The notes below the pieces were generated by a model. The model ran no database searches and was not told the DNA's origin. It saw nothing but the letters and a program-made list of their open reading frames with translations. The position numbers were made by a program, and so were the translations under genes. A stretch of 64,000 nt of DNA from Legionellales bacterium (GTDB lineage Bacteria; Pseudomonadota; Gammaproteobacteria; Berkiellales; Berkiellaceae), in NCBI GenBank assembly GCA_002708265.1, contig PANA01000005.1, forward strand, positions 240,216 to 304,215, written 5' to 3'. Below, piece after piece: positions 1 through 8,744 of this stretch (its first letter is position 1; each line of letters begins with the position of its first letter).

Positions 1-2112
1 TTCCTGCGCCATTGCTAGCTCCAAGCTAAGGGCTTCTCTTTCAACGCCACCAGCCTCTTTAAGCCGTATAATCTCTGATCTTAAATGGGCAACATTATCA
101 TGCTCCCTTGCTACTTCTTGATAAGCCTTCTCAGCTCTTTCCTCTGCCCTGCGCGCTATTTCACGCGCCTTAACCATTTCGGCTTCATCAGCTGATAAAC
201 GTGCTCCTAGATTTTCTTTTTCAACGACCACTTCTCCTAAACGCACTCTTAATGTGTCTGACTCTCTAGCACTATCTTTTCGTGCTTCTTCCATGAGTCG
301 CTGCTGATGCCTACCGGCTTCAAGTAATTGACGATTTTTATCTAAAAGTGTTTCAACTTGTACTTCATTCTTGCTTAGTTTTTTTCTTACATCTTTTAAT
401 TCTCGTGCGATTTCAAGACGCCGGGCTTCTTCTTTGCTCAACACTTCTTTTACTTTATCCTGTGCCTTTTGTATATTTACCTCATACTGTCTTTGTAGTT
501 CCTCTACATGACGCTGTGCTTTTACCTCTTGCTCTCTCAATTGCCGTTCTAAGGCTCTCATTCTGCTGAGAAGCCGAGCATTTTCATTTCTGAGAATACC
601 CAGTTCACTTTTCGCTTCAGCATAAGTAGTCCGCTCTGATTCCGTTGTGGAACGTCTCTCTAGCAACAGATCACTTGCACTTTCAAGTTCTCTCTCTAAT
701 CTTTGAGTTTCTTCCTCAAGCTTGGATTTATCCTCTTGAAGAGCATCATATTGTCCTTGTAGCTCACTCAGCTCTCGATTTTTATCCCGAATTCTTGTCT
801 CAAATCCCTGAAACGCCTCTTCAACCTCTTCCCTTTCACCTGCCAGAGCTTCCAGCTCACCCAAGTGATCGCTGTTTTCCTGCACTAAAGACCGTTTATC
901 GGCCTCAAGCCGTTTAATTTTCTCACCAAGCGCCACCATTTCATCATTATTGGCTACTAGGTTTGCCTCCATTGTGGCTATTTGCTGGCGAAGTTTCTGA
1001 TTTGTATGTCTACCGGCTTTAACTTTTTCTCCAAGAGACTCGTTTGATGTGTAGGCTTTTCTTAATAGCGCTTCAAATCTACTACTTCTTACTTTTTCAG
1101 CGGATAATTCTCTTCTTAATCCGGCAAGATCAGACTCTAACGCCGTCACTGACTCCTCATATGAGTGAAGCTGGTGAACCACTCGATCTCTCTCCGCCTC
1201 AACCCCTTGCAGCTCTGCAAGTCTCAAAATCATTTGTTCATACTCTGTCTGATGAGCAGTGGTTTCACCCTCAAGCGCCATTCTAAGTGATTCATTTTCA
1301 GAGCTCAGCTTAGTTCTCTCGCCTTCAAGATCATCTCTTTCACTTGCCACAGCTTCTAAGTCTTGTCTTAATTGCTCCGAACCTTCTACCAACTCACTTA
1401 AGGCTGCTCTCAGCTGTGTAACATCAGCTGTCGCTGTATCTAATTGATCTACAAGAGCTGCATGTCTCTTCTCTAAATCCTCAAACCGTATCTGCAGAGC
1501 CGCACGCTCTCTTTCGACGCTCTTATAACGAGCATCTTTATCCCTTCCTGCACCAACAGCAGCTCGTAACTCTGAACGAGCCTCTTCTAGGGCCTCTCTT
1601 ATTTGACCAAGTTCAGCTCTCACCTCTCTTGTCTCTGCCCGGGCCGCATCCCTTTCAGCCGCTAATTCCACATTTCTTTCTTGTTCAGCAGCCAGACCCT
1701 CTTGCAGTCTCAGAACGTTTCTTTCAGCTAATTGGCGAGTAGCTTTTTCTTCTTCCAACTGACGCGATAGTTCATTAACCCTCTCACTTTTACTTTCAAG
1801 GGCCTTTTCCTTCTTCTCTAGCTCGGTCTCAAGGTCCTGCTTGGTATGTTCAACTCGTCTAAATGAAGTTGGTGGTCCAAAACGTTTAGTTAACATTGCT
1901 GTTCCAGCGGCAAATATACCACCACCAACCAAAACGCCTGCACCCGCTCCTACTGCTGCGGCCCCTCCGAAGCTGGCAAAACTAATCCCGATGGCAACTG
2001 CAGCACCTCCAATGGCAGAAGCTAGTCCCAATGCGCCATAAGCGAAAACCTTACCCCAGCGAATTTTTCCTTTCTTCTTTTTTTGGTCTTTCGTACTAGG
2101 TTTTCTAGCCAT
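1..2112 (-). CDS. Coiled-coil protein with N-terminal hydrophobic hairpin (3' end outside window)
   Basis: The reading frame is open from an ATG at 2112 to the left edge, giving 704 residues with no stop, so the gene is partial. A GGAG site lies six bases before the ATG. The first 20 residues are very basic (a run of Lys after MARKPSTKDQ). Residues 23-75 are almost only Gly, Ala, Val, Ile, Leu and Phe, enough for two closely spaced membrane helices with glycine-zipper spacing. From about residue 80 to the edge the protein is rich in Glu, Arg, Leu, Gln and Ala with heptad-like patterns, a long coiled coil. I recognise no enzyme domain. A basic head, a membrane hairpin and a long coiled coil are seen in some secreted or inclusion-membrane proteins of intracellular bacteria, but a structural or septum-related coiled-coil protein is equally possible. 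It is divergent from the SDR gene at 2262. Confidence 0.8.
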   Translation of the reverse strand, partial: MARKPSTKDQKKKKGKIRWGKVFAYGALGLASAIGGAAVAIGISFASFGGAAAVGAGAGVLVGGGIFAAGTAMLTKRFGPPTSFRRVEHTKQDLETELEKKEKALESKSERVNELSRQLEEEKATRQLAERNVLRLQEGLAAEQERNVELAAERDAARAETREVRAELGQIREALEEARSELRAAVGAGRDKDARYKSVERERAALQIRFEDLEKRHAALVDQLDTATADVTQLRAALSELVEGSEQLRQDLEAVASERDDLEGERTKLSSENESLRMALEGETTAHQTEYEQMILRLAELQGVEAERDRVVHQLHSYEESVTALESDLAGLRRELSAEKVRSSRFEALLRKAYTSNESLGEKVKAGRHTNQKLRQQIATMEANLVANNDEMVALGEKIKRLEADKRSLVQENSDHLGELEALAGEREEVEEAFQGFETRIRDKNRELSELQGQYDALQEDKSKLEEETQRLERELESASDLLLERRSTTESERTTYAEAKSELGILRNENARLLSRMRALERQLREQEVKAQRHVEELQRQYEVNIQKAQDKVKEVLSKEEARRLEIARELKDVRKKLSKNEVQVETLLDKNRQLLEAGRHQQRLMEEARKDSARESDTLRVRLGEVVVEKENLGARLSADEAEMVKAREIARRAEERAEKAYQEVAREHDNVAHLRSEIIRLKEAGGVEREALSLELAMAQE

Positions 2113-2261
2113 GTTTGTCTCCAGTAGATAAATCTGTGATCTAAAATTCCGACCGCTGAATTTATCAATAGTTCCACTACCCCCCCAATCGCAATAGGTC
2201 ATACATTAGGCATTATTGGCTATTTTATGTATGGTATTTCTTTATCTATTGGAGACACAGC

Positions 2262-3026
2262 ATGCGACATATACTGGTGACCTGCGCAACCAGCCATCTG
2301 GGCCAAGGGATCATTCAACACCTATCAAAACAGCAATACCCCCTTATATTGCTGGGACGAGATGAAATGACTTTGAAAAAGATACAGCATCAAGCTGTTA
2401 AAAATGGTTCGAAGTCAGTACAGATTCAGTCAGTGAATTTTTCTGAGAAGCAGTCACTAGACTTGTTTCAAAAATGGTTAACGAAGAACCCTATTGATTT
2501 ACAGGGAACCGTTATTATTACGCCACGACCACAACTGACCGACAATCTATTTCCGACAACAGATGAGTGGCAAACAATGATTCAGGATTGCTTTGTGGGA
2601 CCACTAGACATTATTAAATCCAGCCTTCCTTTTTACGGTCACAATGGAAAACTGGTTGTTATCTCAGGCATTTCTTCATTACAAGTTATGCCTGAACACG
2701 CAGCATTTGGTACGCTTAGGGCAATGTGGCTGGCCCACGCTAAAGCCTTATCGCATCAGCTCGGTCCTCAAGGCATTCATGTAAATACCCTTTCACCAGG
2801 AGGGATTTTGACAGACTACATGACATCACTGATACAAAAAAAAGCAGAGAATAATAAAACGGATTTTGAAACTCAGTATGCTCAATCAACTGCAAATGTG
2901 CCTTTAAGAAAATATGCTTCTGTTTCTGAAATAGCGAATATAGTCGCGTTTTTCTTATCAGAGCAGTCTGATCATATCACTGGAACGAATATTGCTTGTG
3001 ACGGGGGGTTTACTAAACATTACTGA
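2262..3026 (+). CDS. SDR-family oxidoreductase-like protein with altered catalytic residues
   Basis: The 254-residue product has the length and fold order of a classical short-chain dehydrogenase. The C-terminal half reads like the family, with GPQGIHVNTLSPGG and ACDGGF near the end. The start is supported by GGAG seven bases upstream. Key residues are changed. The N-terminal TGxxxGxG nucleotide motif reads TCATSHLGQG, and the YxxxK catalytic pair aligns to FGTLR in HAAFGTLRAM, so Tyr is Phe and Lys is Arg; the upstream Ser (SGISS) is kept. Some SDR-fold proteins have become non-enzymatic, and that is my inference here. It stands alone between the divergent coiled-coil gene and tRNA-Val, so context gives no pathway. 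Confidence 0.8.
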   Translation: MRHILVTCATSHLGQGIIQHLSKQQYPLILLGRDEMTLKKIQHQAVKNGSKSVQIQSVNFSEKQSLDLFQKWLTKNPIDLQGTVIITPRPQLTDNLFPTTDEWQTMIQDCFVGPLDIIKSSLPFYGHNGKLVVISGISSLQVMPEHAAFGTLRAMWLAHAKALSHQLGPQGIHVNTLSPGGILTDYMTSLIQKKAENNKTDFETQYAQSTANVPLRKYASVSEIANIVAFFLSEQSDHITGTNIACDGGFTKHY

Positions 3027-3066
3027 ACATAACGAGTGAAGAAAGATGATATCGAGAGCATTTCAG

Positions 3067-3142
3067 TGGTAGGCGCGAGTGGAATCGAACCACCGACCCC
3101 TACCATGTCAAGGTAGTGCTCTAACCCCTGAGCTACGCGCCT
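3067..3142 (-). tRNA. tRNA-Val (GAC)
   Basis: The minus strand folds as a full cloverleaf of 76 bases. The acceptor arms AGGCGCG and CGCGCCT pair completely, the anticodon stem CTACC/GGTAG encloses TTGACAT with anticodon GAC, and the T arm is GGTGG-TTCGATT-CCACT. The 3' CCA is encoded after discriminator A. Confidence 0.97.
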
Positions 3143-3156
3143 AATACTAGCTGGGG

Positions 3157-3185
3157 AGTCTACCCTTCTTTTTATTGTTTATCAA
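3157..3185 (-). promoter_or_regulatory. Sigma70-type promoter of tRNA-Val
   Basis: Reading the minus strand, TTGATA (3185-3180) and TAGACT (3162-3157) are separated by 17 bases and end 14 bases before the tRNA 5' end. The same -10 hexamer and spacing occur before the first tRNA-Asn gene, which supports the call. Confidence 0.6.
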
Positions 3186-3305
3186 GCGTGTGCAACCCCC
3201 AAAAAGCTGTAAAAAATATTGGTTATTTAACTTATTCGTCTGTATTGTTCACAAGGGCATGCTTGAGGTAATATATTTAGGTACTTATTCGAATTTTCTA
3301 GCCCT

Positions 3306-3902
3306 ATGCAGTTTTTTATTTCTATTTCTACGCAACAAGTTTGTGAGCAGTCACTTGAGTTAGACGATGATGCTTTTGGGCAATACCTAATTTCCTCTAT
3401 TGATGCAGCTATTGTTGATGGGTCAATAAACCTTAGCATCTTTGATGTATCAGGCCTTAAGTCGAAATTTGAACGTAAGTCTGCTCGTCTAAGGGACATG
3501 TTGGCTAGTTTTTCTGAAAACTCTCCCCACATTCTTTTCTGGCTGGATCACTTCACAAGTCCTGCAAAGCACTGGCATAGAACAACACCTGGACAGTTTG
3601 CAAACCACTATCACTTGTCTTTACCATTATCTGAGCTAAAGCTCTTGATGTGTGTATGCACTGAACTGGTAGATGCAAACTATGTCCCAAGGCCAGTCAC
3701 GAAAGAGCTTATCCGCGCTATACAAGAGTATGCTGAAAACGCTTTGCCATATACTAAGGAAGCAGTTGCTGCATTTACCCCCCTTGCCGCTTCAGCACGC
3801 CACCCCATCTCCTCTCCCAGGTCACCACTTAAAGACCGTTTATTCTCTGACAATATTACTAACTGTGATCCAAAGGCGAAACCTAAGCCAATGTTCAGTT
3901 AA
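3306..3902 (+). CDS. Hypothetical protein, 198 aa
   Basis: I do not recognise this protein. It is acidic in its first half and rich in Pro, Ser and Lys in the last 40 residues (HPISSPRSPLKDRL). There is no signal peptide or clear membrane segment; the first residues (MQFFISIST) are only mildly hydrophobic. No good ribosome binding site precedes the ATG, so the start is uncertain. A promoter-like pair, TTGTTC (3245-3250) and TAATAT (3269-3274) with an 18-base spacer, lies just upstream. It is a single gene between tRNA-Val and another unknown. The Ser/Pro-rich tail and isolation fit an accessory or effector-like gene, but nothing in the sequence proves it. Confidence 0.55.
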   Translation: MQFFISISTQQVCEQSLELDDDAFGQYLISSIDAAIVDGSINLSIFDVSGLKSKFERKSARLRDMLASFSENSPHILFWLDHFTSPAKHWHRTTPGQFANHYHLSLPLSELKLLMCVCTELVDANYVPRPVTKELIRAIQEYAENALPYTKEAVAAFTPLAASARHPISSPRSPLKDRLFSDNITNCDPKAKPKPMFS

Positions 3903-4114
3903 CAATTAACTTCTTTTTCAAAAGAGTGTTTATTTGATTTTTTTAGAAGTCGCTGTTCTAGAGATGATAATTCATCCCTTACTCTGAAACAATATGACCT
4001 ACGCCAATCCCTTACTATGGTGTAGAAAACCTCTTTTTTCGCCTAATTTTCATAAATTTAAACACATAACTTCTATAATCAGGGAAAGCAATCGACTTTA
4101 GAGAGACAACAGCT

Positions 4115-5242
4115 ATGTTTCTATTTAACGAAAAAAGAAAAGGCGCACGACAAGCACGCAAGGAAGCGAGAAAAGATAGACGCAAAAGAGTCGCACAAAA
4201 AGTAGCTCAACTATTCGATAGAGAGTCTGATATAGCTTCTGAAGTGAAGGGCTTATCAGCAGACGAAATTCATGAGGCGATTACGGAAAATGTTGAAGTT
4301 GTATCCACGCATGAAGAAAAAGAGCCCGGCTATGAGGCGAAATATGTGGCGACTGCTCTAGAAGAGTTAGATAGGCTGAAAGATAAACTTGGCGGTAGCC
4401 CTAATTTTGGAGATGAGCATCCAACCCTAGATGATCCGGATGCACAGAAAGTCCTATTCGGTGTGCCTATGACCGCTGTTAAAGATTGGTTAAAAATGAC
4501 CCAGAAAAAACAGTGGTGGCCGAAAGCCCTCTGGAAAAAATTAGGAGCACTATTTAATGCTAAAGCTGGCAATCAAAGTGTCTATGAAGAGACCTATCTG
4601 CGGATTCTTCGCTTTGGAAGAATGATCGCCAATAAAGAACATTTGCATACGATTCTAGATGCTGGTAAAACAACTAAAGATTTATACCTCGAATTCTGTC
4701 AATTGACTGGAATGGCTTGGCATCCTGATCGAAACTCCCCCGCTGTTGAAAAGATATACATGGAATATATTGAGAAATTTCTTACCGAAGATTTAATGAC
4801 TGCAAAAAATGCCGGTGACGATATGTTAGAACAATATTTCAGAGCATTTGAAGGCGTATGTTTTGAAGACAGATGTCGAACACTTCAAGAGTTTGCACAA
4901 GAAAATCTTTTGACTGCTGAAGACGCGGCCGCCCTGCAAGTTGCTGACTGGAGCACAGATGAACCTGTTGAAGAAGCGCTTCAGAGAGAACTTGTGCTTT
5001 GCGGTGAAAATTATGGCGGGGAAAGACTGCCTACTGTTGGAGAATTTTATGATTTCCTTGACGACAAAAGGTTCTTTGATGTTGCTTTTGTAACAGAATC
5101 TGGTGAAAAGGAACCATTATCAAAAGAAAAATACTTATCTTGGTCTGAAGAAATGGTTGATTATTATATCCTCGACGAAGATGAAGAGCCGAGACCCGAT
5201 CTTGAAAAAGGTGCCGATAAACCTAGAGGTCCAGGTAGGTGA
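4115..5242 (+). CDS. Hypothetical protein with basic N-terminus and acidic body, 375 aa
   Basis: I do not recognise this protein. The first 28 residues are strongly basic with repeated Arg/Lys-Ala-Arg groups (KGARQARKEARKDRRKRV), and the rest is acidic, with a patch DEDEEPRPD near the C-terminus. It is predicted soluble, with many Trp and Leu in the middle (WLKMTQKKQWWPKALWKK) and no signal peptide. A GAGAG site before the ATG supports the start, and a TATAAT hexamer lies about 40 bases upstream. It ends 13 bases from the convergent uvrB stop. The charge split, a basic head on an acidic alpha-helical body, would fit a nucleic-acid- or membrane-binding head on a scaffold; this is inference only. 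Confidence 0.7.
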   Translation: MFLFNEKRKGARQARKEARKDRRKRVAQKVAQLFDRESDIASEVKGLSADEIHEAITENVEVVSTHEEKEPGYEAKYVATALEELDRLKDKLGGSPNFGDEHPTLDDPDAQKVLFGVPMTAVKDWLKMTQKKQWWPKALWKKLGALFNAKAGNQSVYEETYLRILRFGRMIANKEHLHTILDAGKTTKDLYLEFCQLTGMAWHPDRNSPAVEKIYMEYIEKFLTEDLMTAKNAGDDMLEQYFRAFEGVCFEDRCRTLQEFAQENLLTAEDAAALQVADWSTDEPVEEALQRELVLCGENYGGERLPTVGEFYDFLDDKRFFDVAFVTESGEKEPLSKEKYLSWSEEMVDYYILDEDEEPRPDLEKGADKPRGPGR

Positions 5243-5255
5243 TTGTAATCACGTA

Positions 5256-7250
5256 TTACGAGGAATGCTTCAAGTAACGCTCTTTCAATATTCGCACTTC
5301 ATCTCTTAGGGCTGCTGCTGCTTCAAACTCTAATGCTTGAGCTTTTAGGTGCATTTCTTTTTCAAGCGACTTGATTTTACTAAAGACTTCTTTTTCAGAA
5401 AGTGGCTCTATAGTTGACTCACCACTTATACCCGTCATTTTTTCTTTTTCTTTTCCTGCATCCATGACATCTTTAATGGCTTTTCGAATGGTTTGTGGCG
5501 TGATTCCATTTTCTTCGTTATGTTTTAATTGTTTTTCACGACGTCGATCCATTTCTTCCAAAGCTCTTTTCATTGAACCTGTAATCGAGTCTGCATACAA
5601 GATAGCTATCCCTTCCGCATTTCGAGCTGCACGACCAACGGTCTGGATCAGAGAACGTGTCGAGCGAAGAAACCCCTCTTTGTCCGCATCTAAAATAGCG
5701 ACCAGAGACACCTCGGGTAAATCAAGCCCCTCTCGAAGCAAGTTAATCCCTACCAATACATCAAATACCCCCAATCGTAAATCTCTGAGAATCTCCATCC
5801 GCTCAACAGTATCGATATCAGAGTGCAAGTAGCGAACTCTGACCCCCTGCTCGCTATAATACTCTGTAAGATTTTCTGCCATTCTCTTGGTTAATGTGGT
5901 TACAAGAATTCTTTCTTGTTTTTCTACTCTTCCTCTTATCTCACCTAGCAGGTCATCCACTTGAGTTTCAACGGGACGTATAATCACTTGGGGATCGATT
6001 AATCCAGTAGGTCTAACAATCTGTTCCGCCACTGTCTGAGAATGTGTCATTTCATAATCACCGGGAGTCGCTGAGACAAAAATGGTTTGAGGCATGACTA
6101 CTTCAAACTCCTCAAAGTTCAGAGGCCGGTTATCTTTTGCCGAGGGTAGACGAAAGCCATACTCAACTAAAGTTTGTTTTCGAGCGGCATCACCTTTTGA
6201 CATTGCGCCTAATTGGGGAACCATAACATGCGACTCATCCAGAACAAGCAAAGCATCCTTAGGCAAAAAGTCGATTAAAGTTGGAGGAGCCATTCCTGGC
6301 GAGCGCCCAGTGAGCAAACGGGAATAATTTTCAATCCCTGTACAGTAACCGAGTTCATTTAACATTTCTAAGTCGAATTGGGTTCTTTGAGCAAGACGCT
6401 GTGCTTCGACTAATCGATTTTCTTTATTCAAAAAATCCAACCGTTCTTTAAGCTCAGCCTTAATAAGATCTATCGCCTTAAGGACCTTCTCTCTCGGCGT
6501 CACATAATGGGTCTTTGGGAATATTTTAACCTCGTCGACTTTTTCCAGGATTTCCCCGGTTAATGGATCGAACCAGGCCAAGTCTTCTATTTCATCATCA
6601 AATAATTGACACCGGATCGCTGCCTCATCTGATTCTGCTGGAAAAATATCTATCACATCACCACGAACACGATAGTTCCCTCGACTTAAGTCGACATCAT
6701 TTCGGGTGTATTGTAGCTCGGCCAAGCGTCTTAGAAACTGACGCTGTTCAACTTTATCCCCTTTCTCAAGCGCAATAACCATTGATAAGTAAGCATCTGG
6801 ATCTCCTAGGCCGTAAATTGCTGAGACGGTTGCAACAATAATAACATCACGACGTTCGAGTAGGGCTCGAGTTGCTGACAGGCGCATTTGCTCTATCTGT
6901 TCGTTAACCGATGCGTCTTTTTCAATAAACGTATCCGTTGAGGGGACATATGCCTCCGGCTGATAATAGTCATAGTAGGAAACAAAATATTCAACGGCAT
7001 TATTTGGAAAAAATGACTTCATCTCTCCATACAGCTGCGCCGCAAGTGTCTTATTAGGTGCCATCATCAAGCAAGGTCTTTGGAGAGTACTGAGGATATT
7101 CGCGATGGTAAAAGTCTTACCAGACCCCGTTACCCCCAAGAGAACCTGCCCTTGATTTCCTGCCTCTAGAGAGTCCACCAGTGCCCTGATAGCACCAGGC
7201 TGATCCCCTGCGGGTGAGAATTGAGCATCGAGTTGGAAGGCTTTAGGCAT
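5256..7250 (-). CDS. uvrB: Excinuclease ABC subunit UvrB
   Basis: This is the DNA damage-verifying helicase-like subunit of nucleotide excision repair. The 664 residues match the usual length. The Walker A motif GVTGSGKT is near residue 40. The beta-hairpin region that clamps DNA ([20 protein letters not shown]) follows. DESHV is the Walker B box, and the helicase motifs [16 protein letters not shown] and QTVGRAARN come later. The C-terminal UVR domain that contacts UvrA/UvrC is the last 35 residues. The start [21 protein letters not shown] is conserved. I looked for a LexA box of the form CTGT-N8-ACAG upstream and saw none. It is divergent from the aminotransferase gene, an arrangement I recall from Pseudomonas. 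Confidence 0.98.
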   Translation of the reverse strand: MPKAFQLDAQFSPAGDQPGAIRALVDSLEAGNQGQVLLGVTGSGKTFTIANILSTLQRPCLMMAPNKTLAAQLYGEMKSFFPNNAVEYFVSYYDYYQPEAYVPSTDTFIEKDASVNEQIEQMRLSATRALLERRDVIIVATVSAIYGLGDPDAYLSMVIALEKGDKVEQRQFLRRLAELQYTRNDVDLSRGNYRVRGDVIDIFPAESDEAAIRCQLFDDEIEDLAWFDPLTGEILEKVDEVKIFPKTHYVTPREKVLKAIDLIKAELKERLDFLNKENRLVEAQRLAQRTQFDLEMLNELGYCTGIENYSRLLTGRSPGMAPPTLIDFLPKDALLVLDESHVMVPQLGAMSKGDAARKQTLVEYGFRLPSAKDNRPLNFEEFEVVMPQTIFVSATPGDYEMTHSQTVAEQIVRPTGLIDPQVIIRPVETQVDDLLGEIRGRVEKQERILVTTLTKRMAENLTEYYSEQGVRVRYLHSDIDTVERMEILRDLRLGVFDVLVGINLLREGLDLPEVSLVAILDADKEGFLRSTRSLIQTVGRAARNAEGIAILYADSITGSMKRALEEMDRRREKQLKHNEENGITPQTIRKAIKDVMDAGKEKEKMTGISGESTIEPLSEKEVFSKIKSLEKEMHLKAQALEFEAAAALRDEVRILKERYLKHSS

Positions 7251-7334
7251 ACTGGTCAGTTTCCTGGCAATTATTGCTCAAGTATGCCATATTTAGCACG
7301 TTCTTAACACTCCTAGCTCACTGTGAGGTATACC

Positions 7335-8519
7335 GTGTCTTTCGATTTTGCAGCCCGTGTTTCTCGTATTAAACCTTCTCCAACGATGACTTTGACCGCT
7401 CAAGCAAATGCTCTTAAAGCCCAAGGCAAAGACATTGTTGCGCTTACTGCTGGAGAGCCTGATTTCGCTACCCCAGAGTCGATCTGTCAGGCAGCAATCA
7501 AAGCTATCCAAGCGGGAGATACACACTATACGGCTGTTGATGGTACAAAAGATCTAAAGGAAGCCATTATAGAAAAGCTAGCGCGAGATAATCAGCTTAG
7601 TTATAAGCCTGAGGAAATTCTGGTCTCTTGTGGCGCAAAACATAGTATCTACAACCTACTTGCGGCGCTTATTGACGAAAACACAGGCGATGAAGTGATT
7701 ATTCCTGCGCCTTATTGGGTATCCTACACGGATATGGTCCAGTTATGTGGTGGTAAGCCTGTCGTGGTTGAAACCACAAGCGAAACACGCCATAAAATTT
7801 CCCCTGAGCAATTGGCACAAGCCATTACAAGCAAAACTAAGCTTCTATTTTTAAACACCCCTTCCAACCCTACGGGAATGGCCTATTCTGCTGATGAACT
7901 GAAAGCTTTAGGTGAAGTCCTCAAGCAACACCCTCATGTATTGATTATGAGTGATGACATTTATGAGCATATTTTGTGGAACGGTAAATTCGTCAACCTT
8001 CCTATGGTTTGCCCTGAGCTGAAAGACCGCACTATCGTTATCAATGGCGTTTCAAAAGCTTATGCAATGACCGGTTGGCGCATTGGCTTTGCGGCAGCAC
8101 ATGCAGACTTAATTAAGGCGATGAAAAAACTTCAAGGACAAAGCACATCAAATCCTTGTTCTATCTCTCAAGCCGCTGCTGCAGCTGCATTCCGTAGTAA
8201 CTTATCCATGATTGCTCCAATGATCGAAGCCTTCAAGGTTCGACATGAAAAATTTGTAGCGGCCCTAAATGGCATTGATGGCATTCGATGCGAAAAAAGC
8301 GACGGCGCGTTTTACGCCTTTGCAGATGTTTCTGAGCTGATGCATGCTAAAAGCATCGAGACAGACAGTCAATTAGCTGAGGCCTGGTTAGAAGCGGGGG
8401 TTGCGGCAGTACCTGGTAGTGCTTTTGGGGCACCTGGCTTCATGCGCATGTCATTTGCCACCAGCCAAGAAAACCTCGATAAGGCCATTGAAAAGCTGCA
8501 AGCTTACTCAAAGTCATAG
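7335..8519 (+). CDS. aspC: Class I PLP-dependent aminotransferase (aspartate aminotransferase type)
   Basis: The fold-type I aminotransferase transfers amino groups between amino and keto acids, probably aspartate/oxaloacetate, in the cytosol. Visible motifs are the N-terminal TAGEPDFATPE substrate-arm region, NTPSNPTG, and the PLP lysine in NGVSKAYAMTGWRIGFAAA, followed by the C-terminal Arg in FMRMSFA. I chose the GTG at 7335 because TGAGGT lies six bases upstream; this gives 394 residues, the normal length. The upstream in-frame GTG at 7323 overlaps that binding site. The sequence is of the Ib (Thermus-like) subgroup, so prephenate or aromatic substrates cannot be excluded. The symbol is a best guess from family and position next to uvrB. 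Confidence 0.92.
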   Translation: MSFDFAARVSRIKPSPTMTLTAQANALKAQGKDIVALTAGEPDFATPESICQAAIKAIQAGDTHYTAVDGTKDLKEAIIEKLARDNQLSYKPEEILVSCGAKHSIYNLLAALIDENTGDEVIIPAPYWVSYTDMVQLCGGKPVVVETTSETRHKISPEQLAQAITSKTKLLFLNTPSNPTGMAYSADELKALGEVLKQHPHVLIMSDDIYEHILWNGKFVNLPMVCPELKDRTIVINGVSKAYAMTGWRIGFAAAHADLIKAMKKLQGQSTSNPCSISQAAAAAAFRSNLSMIAPMIEAFKVRHEKFVAALNGIDGIRCEKSDGAFYAFADVSELMHAKSIETDSQLAEAWLEAGVAAVPGSAFGAPGFMRMSFATSQENLDKAIEKLQAYSKS

Positions 8520-8534
8520 TCCATTTTTAGTGGC

Positions 8535-8563
8535 TTGACATTAAAGAGAGGCACCAGTAGACT
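8535..8563 (+). promoter_or_regulatory. Promoter of first tRNA-Asn
   Basis: TTGACA (8535-8540), a 17-base spacer and TAGACT (8558-8563) end 17 bases before the tRNA. This is a near-consensus sigma70 promoter. Confidence 0.6.
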
Positions 8564-8580
8564 TTTGACACTTCAAGCGT

Positions 8581-8656
8581 TCCCCGGTAGCTCAGTTGGT
8601 AGAGCGACGGACTGTTAATCCGTTGGTCGCTGGTTCGAGTCCGGCCCGGGGAGCCA
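8581..8656 (+). tRNA. tRNA-Asn (GTT), copy 1
   Basis: A complete 76-base cloverleaf with paired acceptor arms TCCCCGG/CCGGGGA, anticodon loop CTGTTAA (anticodon GTT), the T loop TTCGAGT and an encoded CCA. It is identical over all 76 bases to the copy at 9818. Confidence 0.98.
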
Positions 8657-8685
8657 TTTCTCTCTTTCTTTTATCGATTTAATGC

Positions 8686-8720
8686 AAAAAAAACCCTCAG
8701 CTTTGAAAGCTAAGGGCCTT
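8686..8720 (-). terminator. Rho-independent terminator of the HAD gene
   Basis: On the minus strand an AGCTTT/AAAGCT hairpin extended by CCCT/AGGG (one mismatch) is followed by a run of eight T. It lies 25 bases past the stop of the HAD gene. Confidence 0.75.
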
Positions 8721-8744
8721 AATAGTATGGTAACGAGCCGACAA

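Noticed and set aside
348-2041. Several short plus-strand reading frames
   Set aside because: They lie opposite the long coiled-coil gene, whose frame is open over 704 codons with a good start; the plus-strand frames have hydrophobic, low-complexity products typical of antisense shadows.
3227-3532. Minus-strand 101-residue frame
   Set aside because: It overlaps the longer plus-strand gene at 3306 and has no binding site or family.
5371-5832. Plus-strand frame inside uvrB
   Set aside because: A shadow of a strongly conserved gene.
7251-7334. Possible LexA box before uvrB
   Set aside because: No CTGT-N8-ACAG or near match was seen in the intergenic bases.
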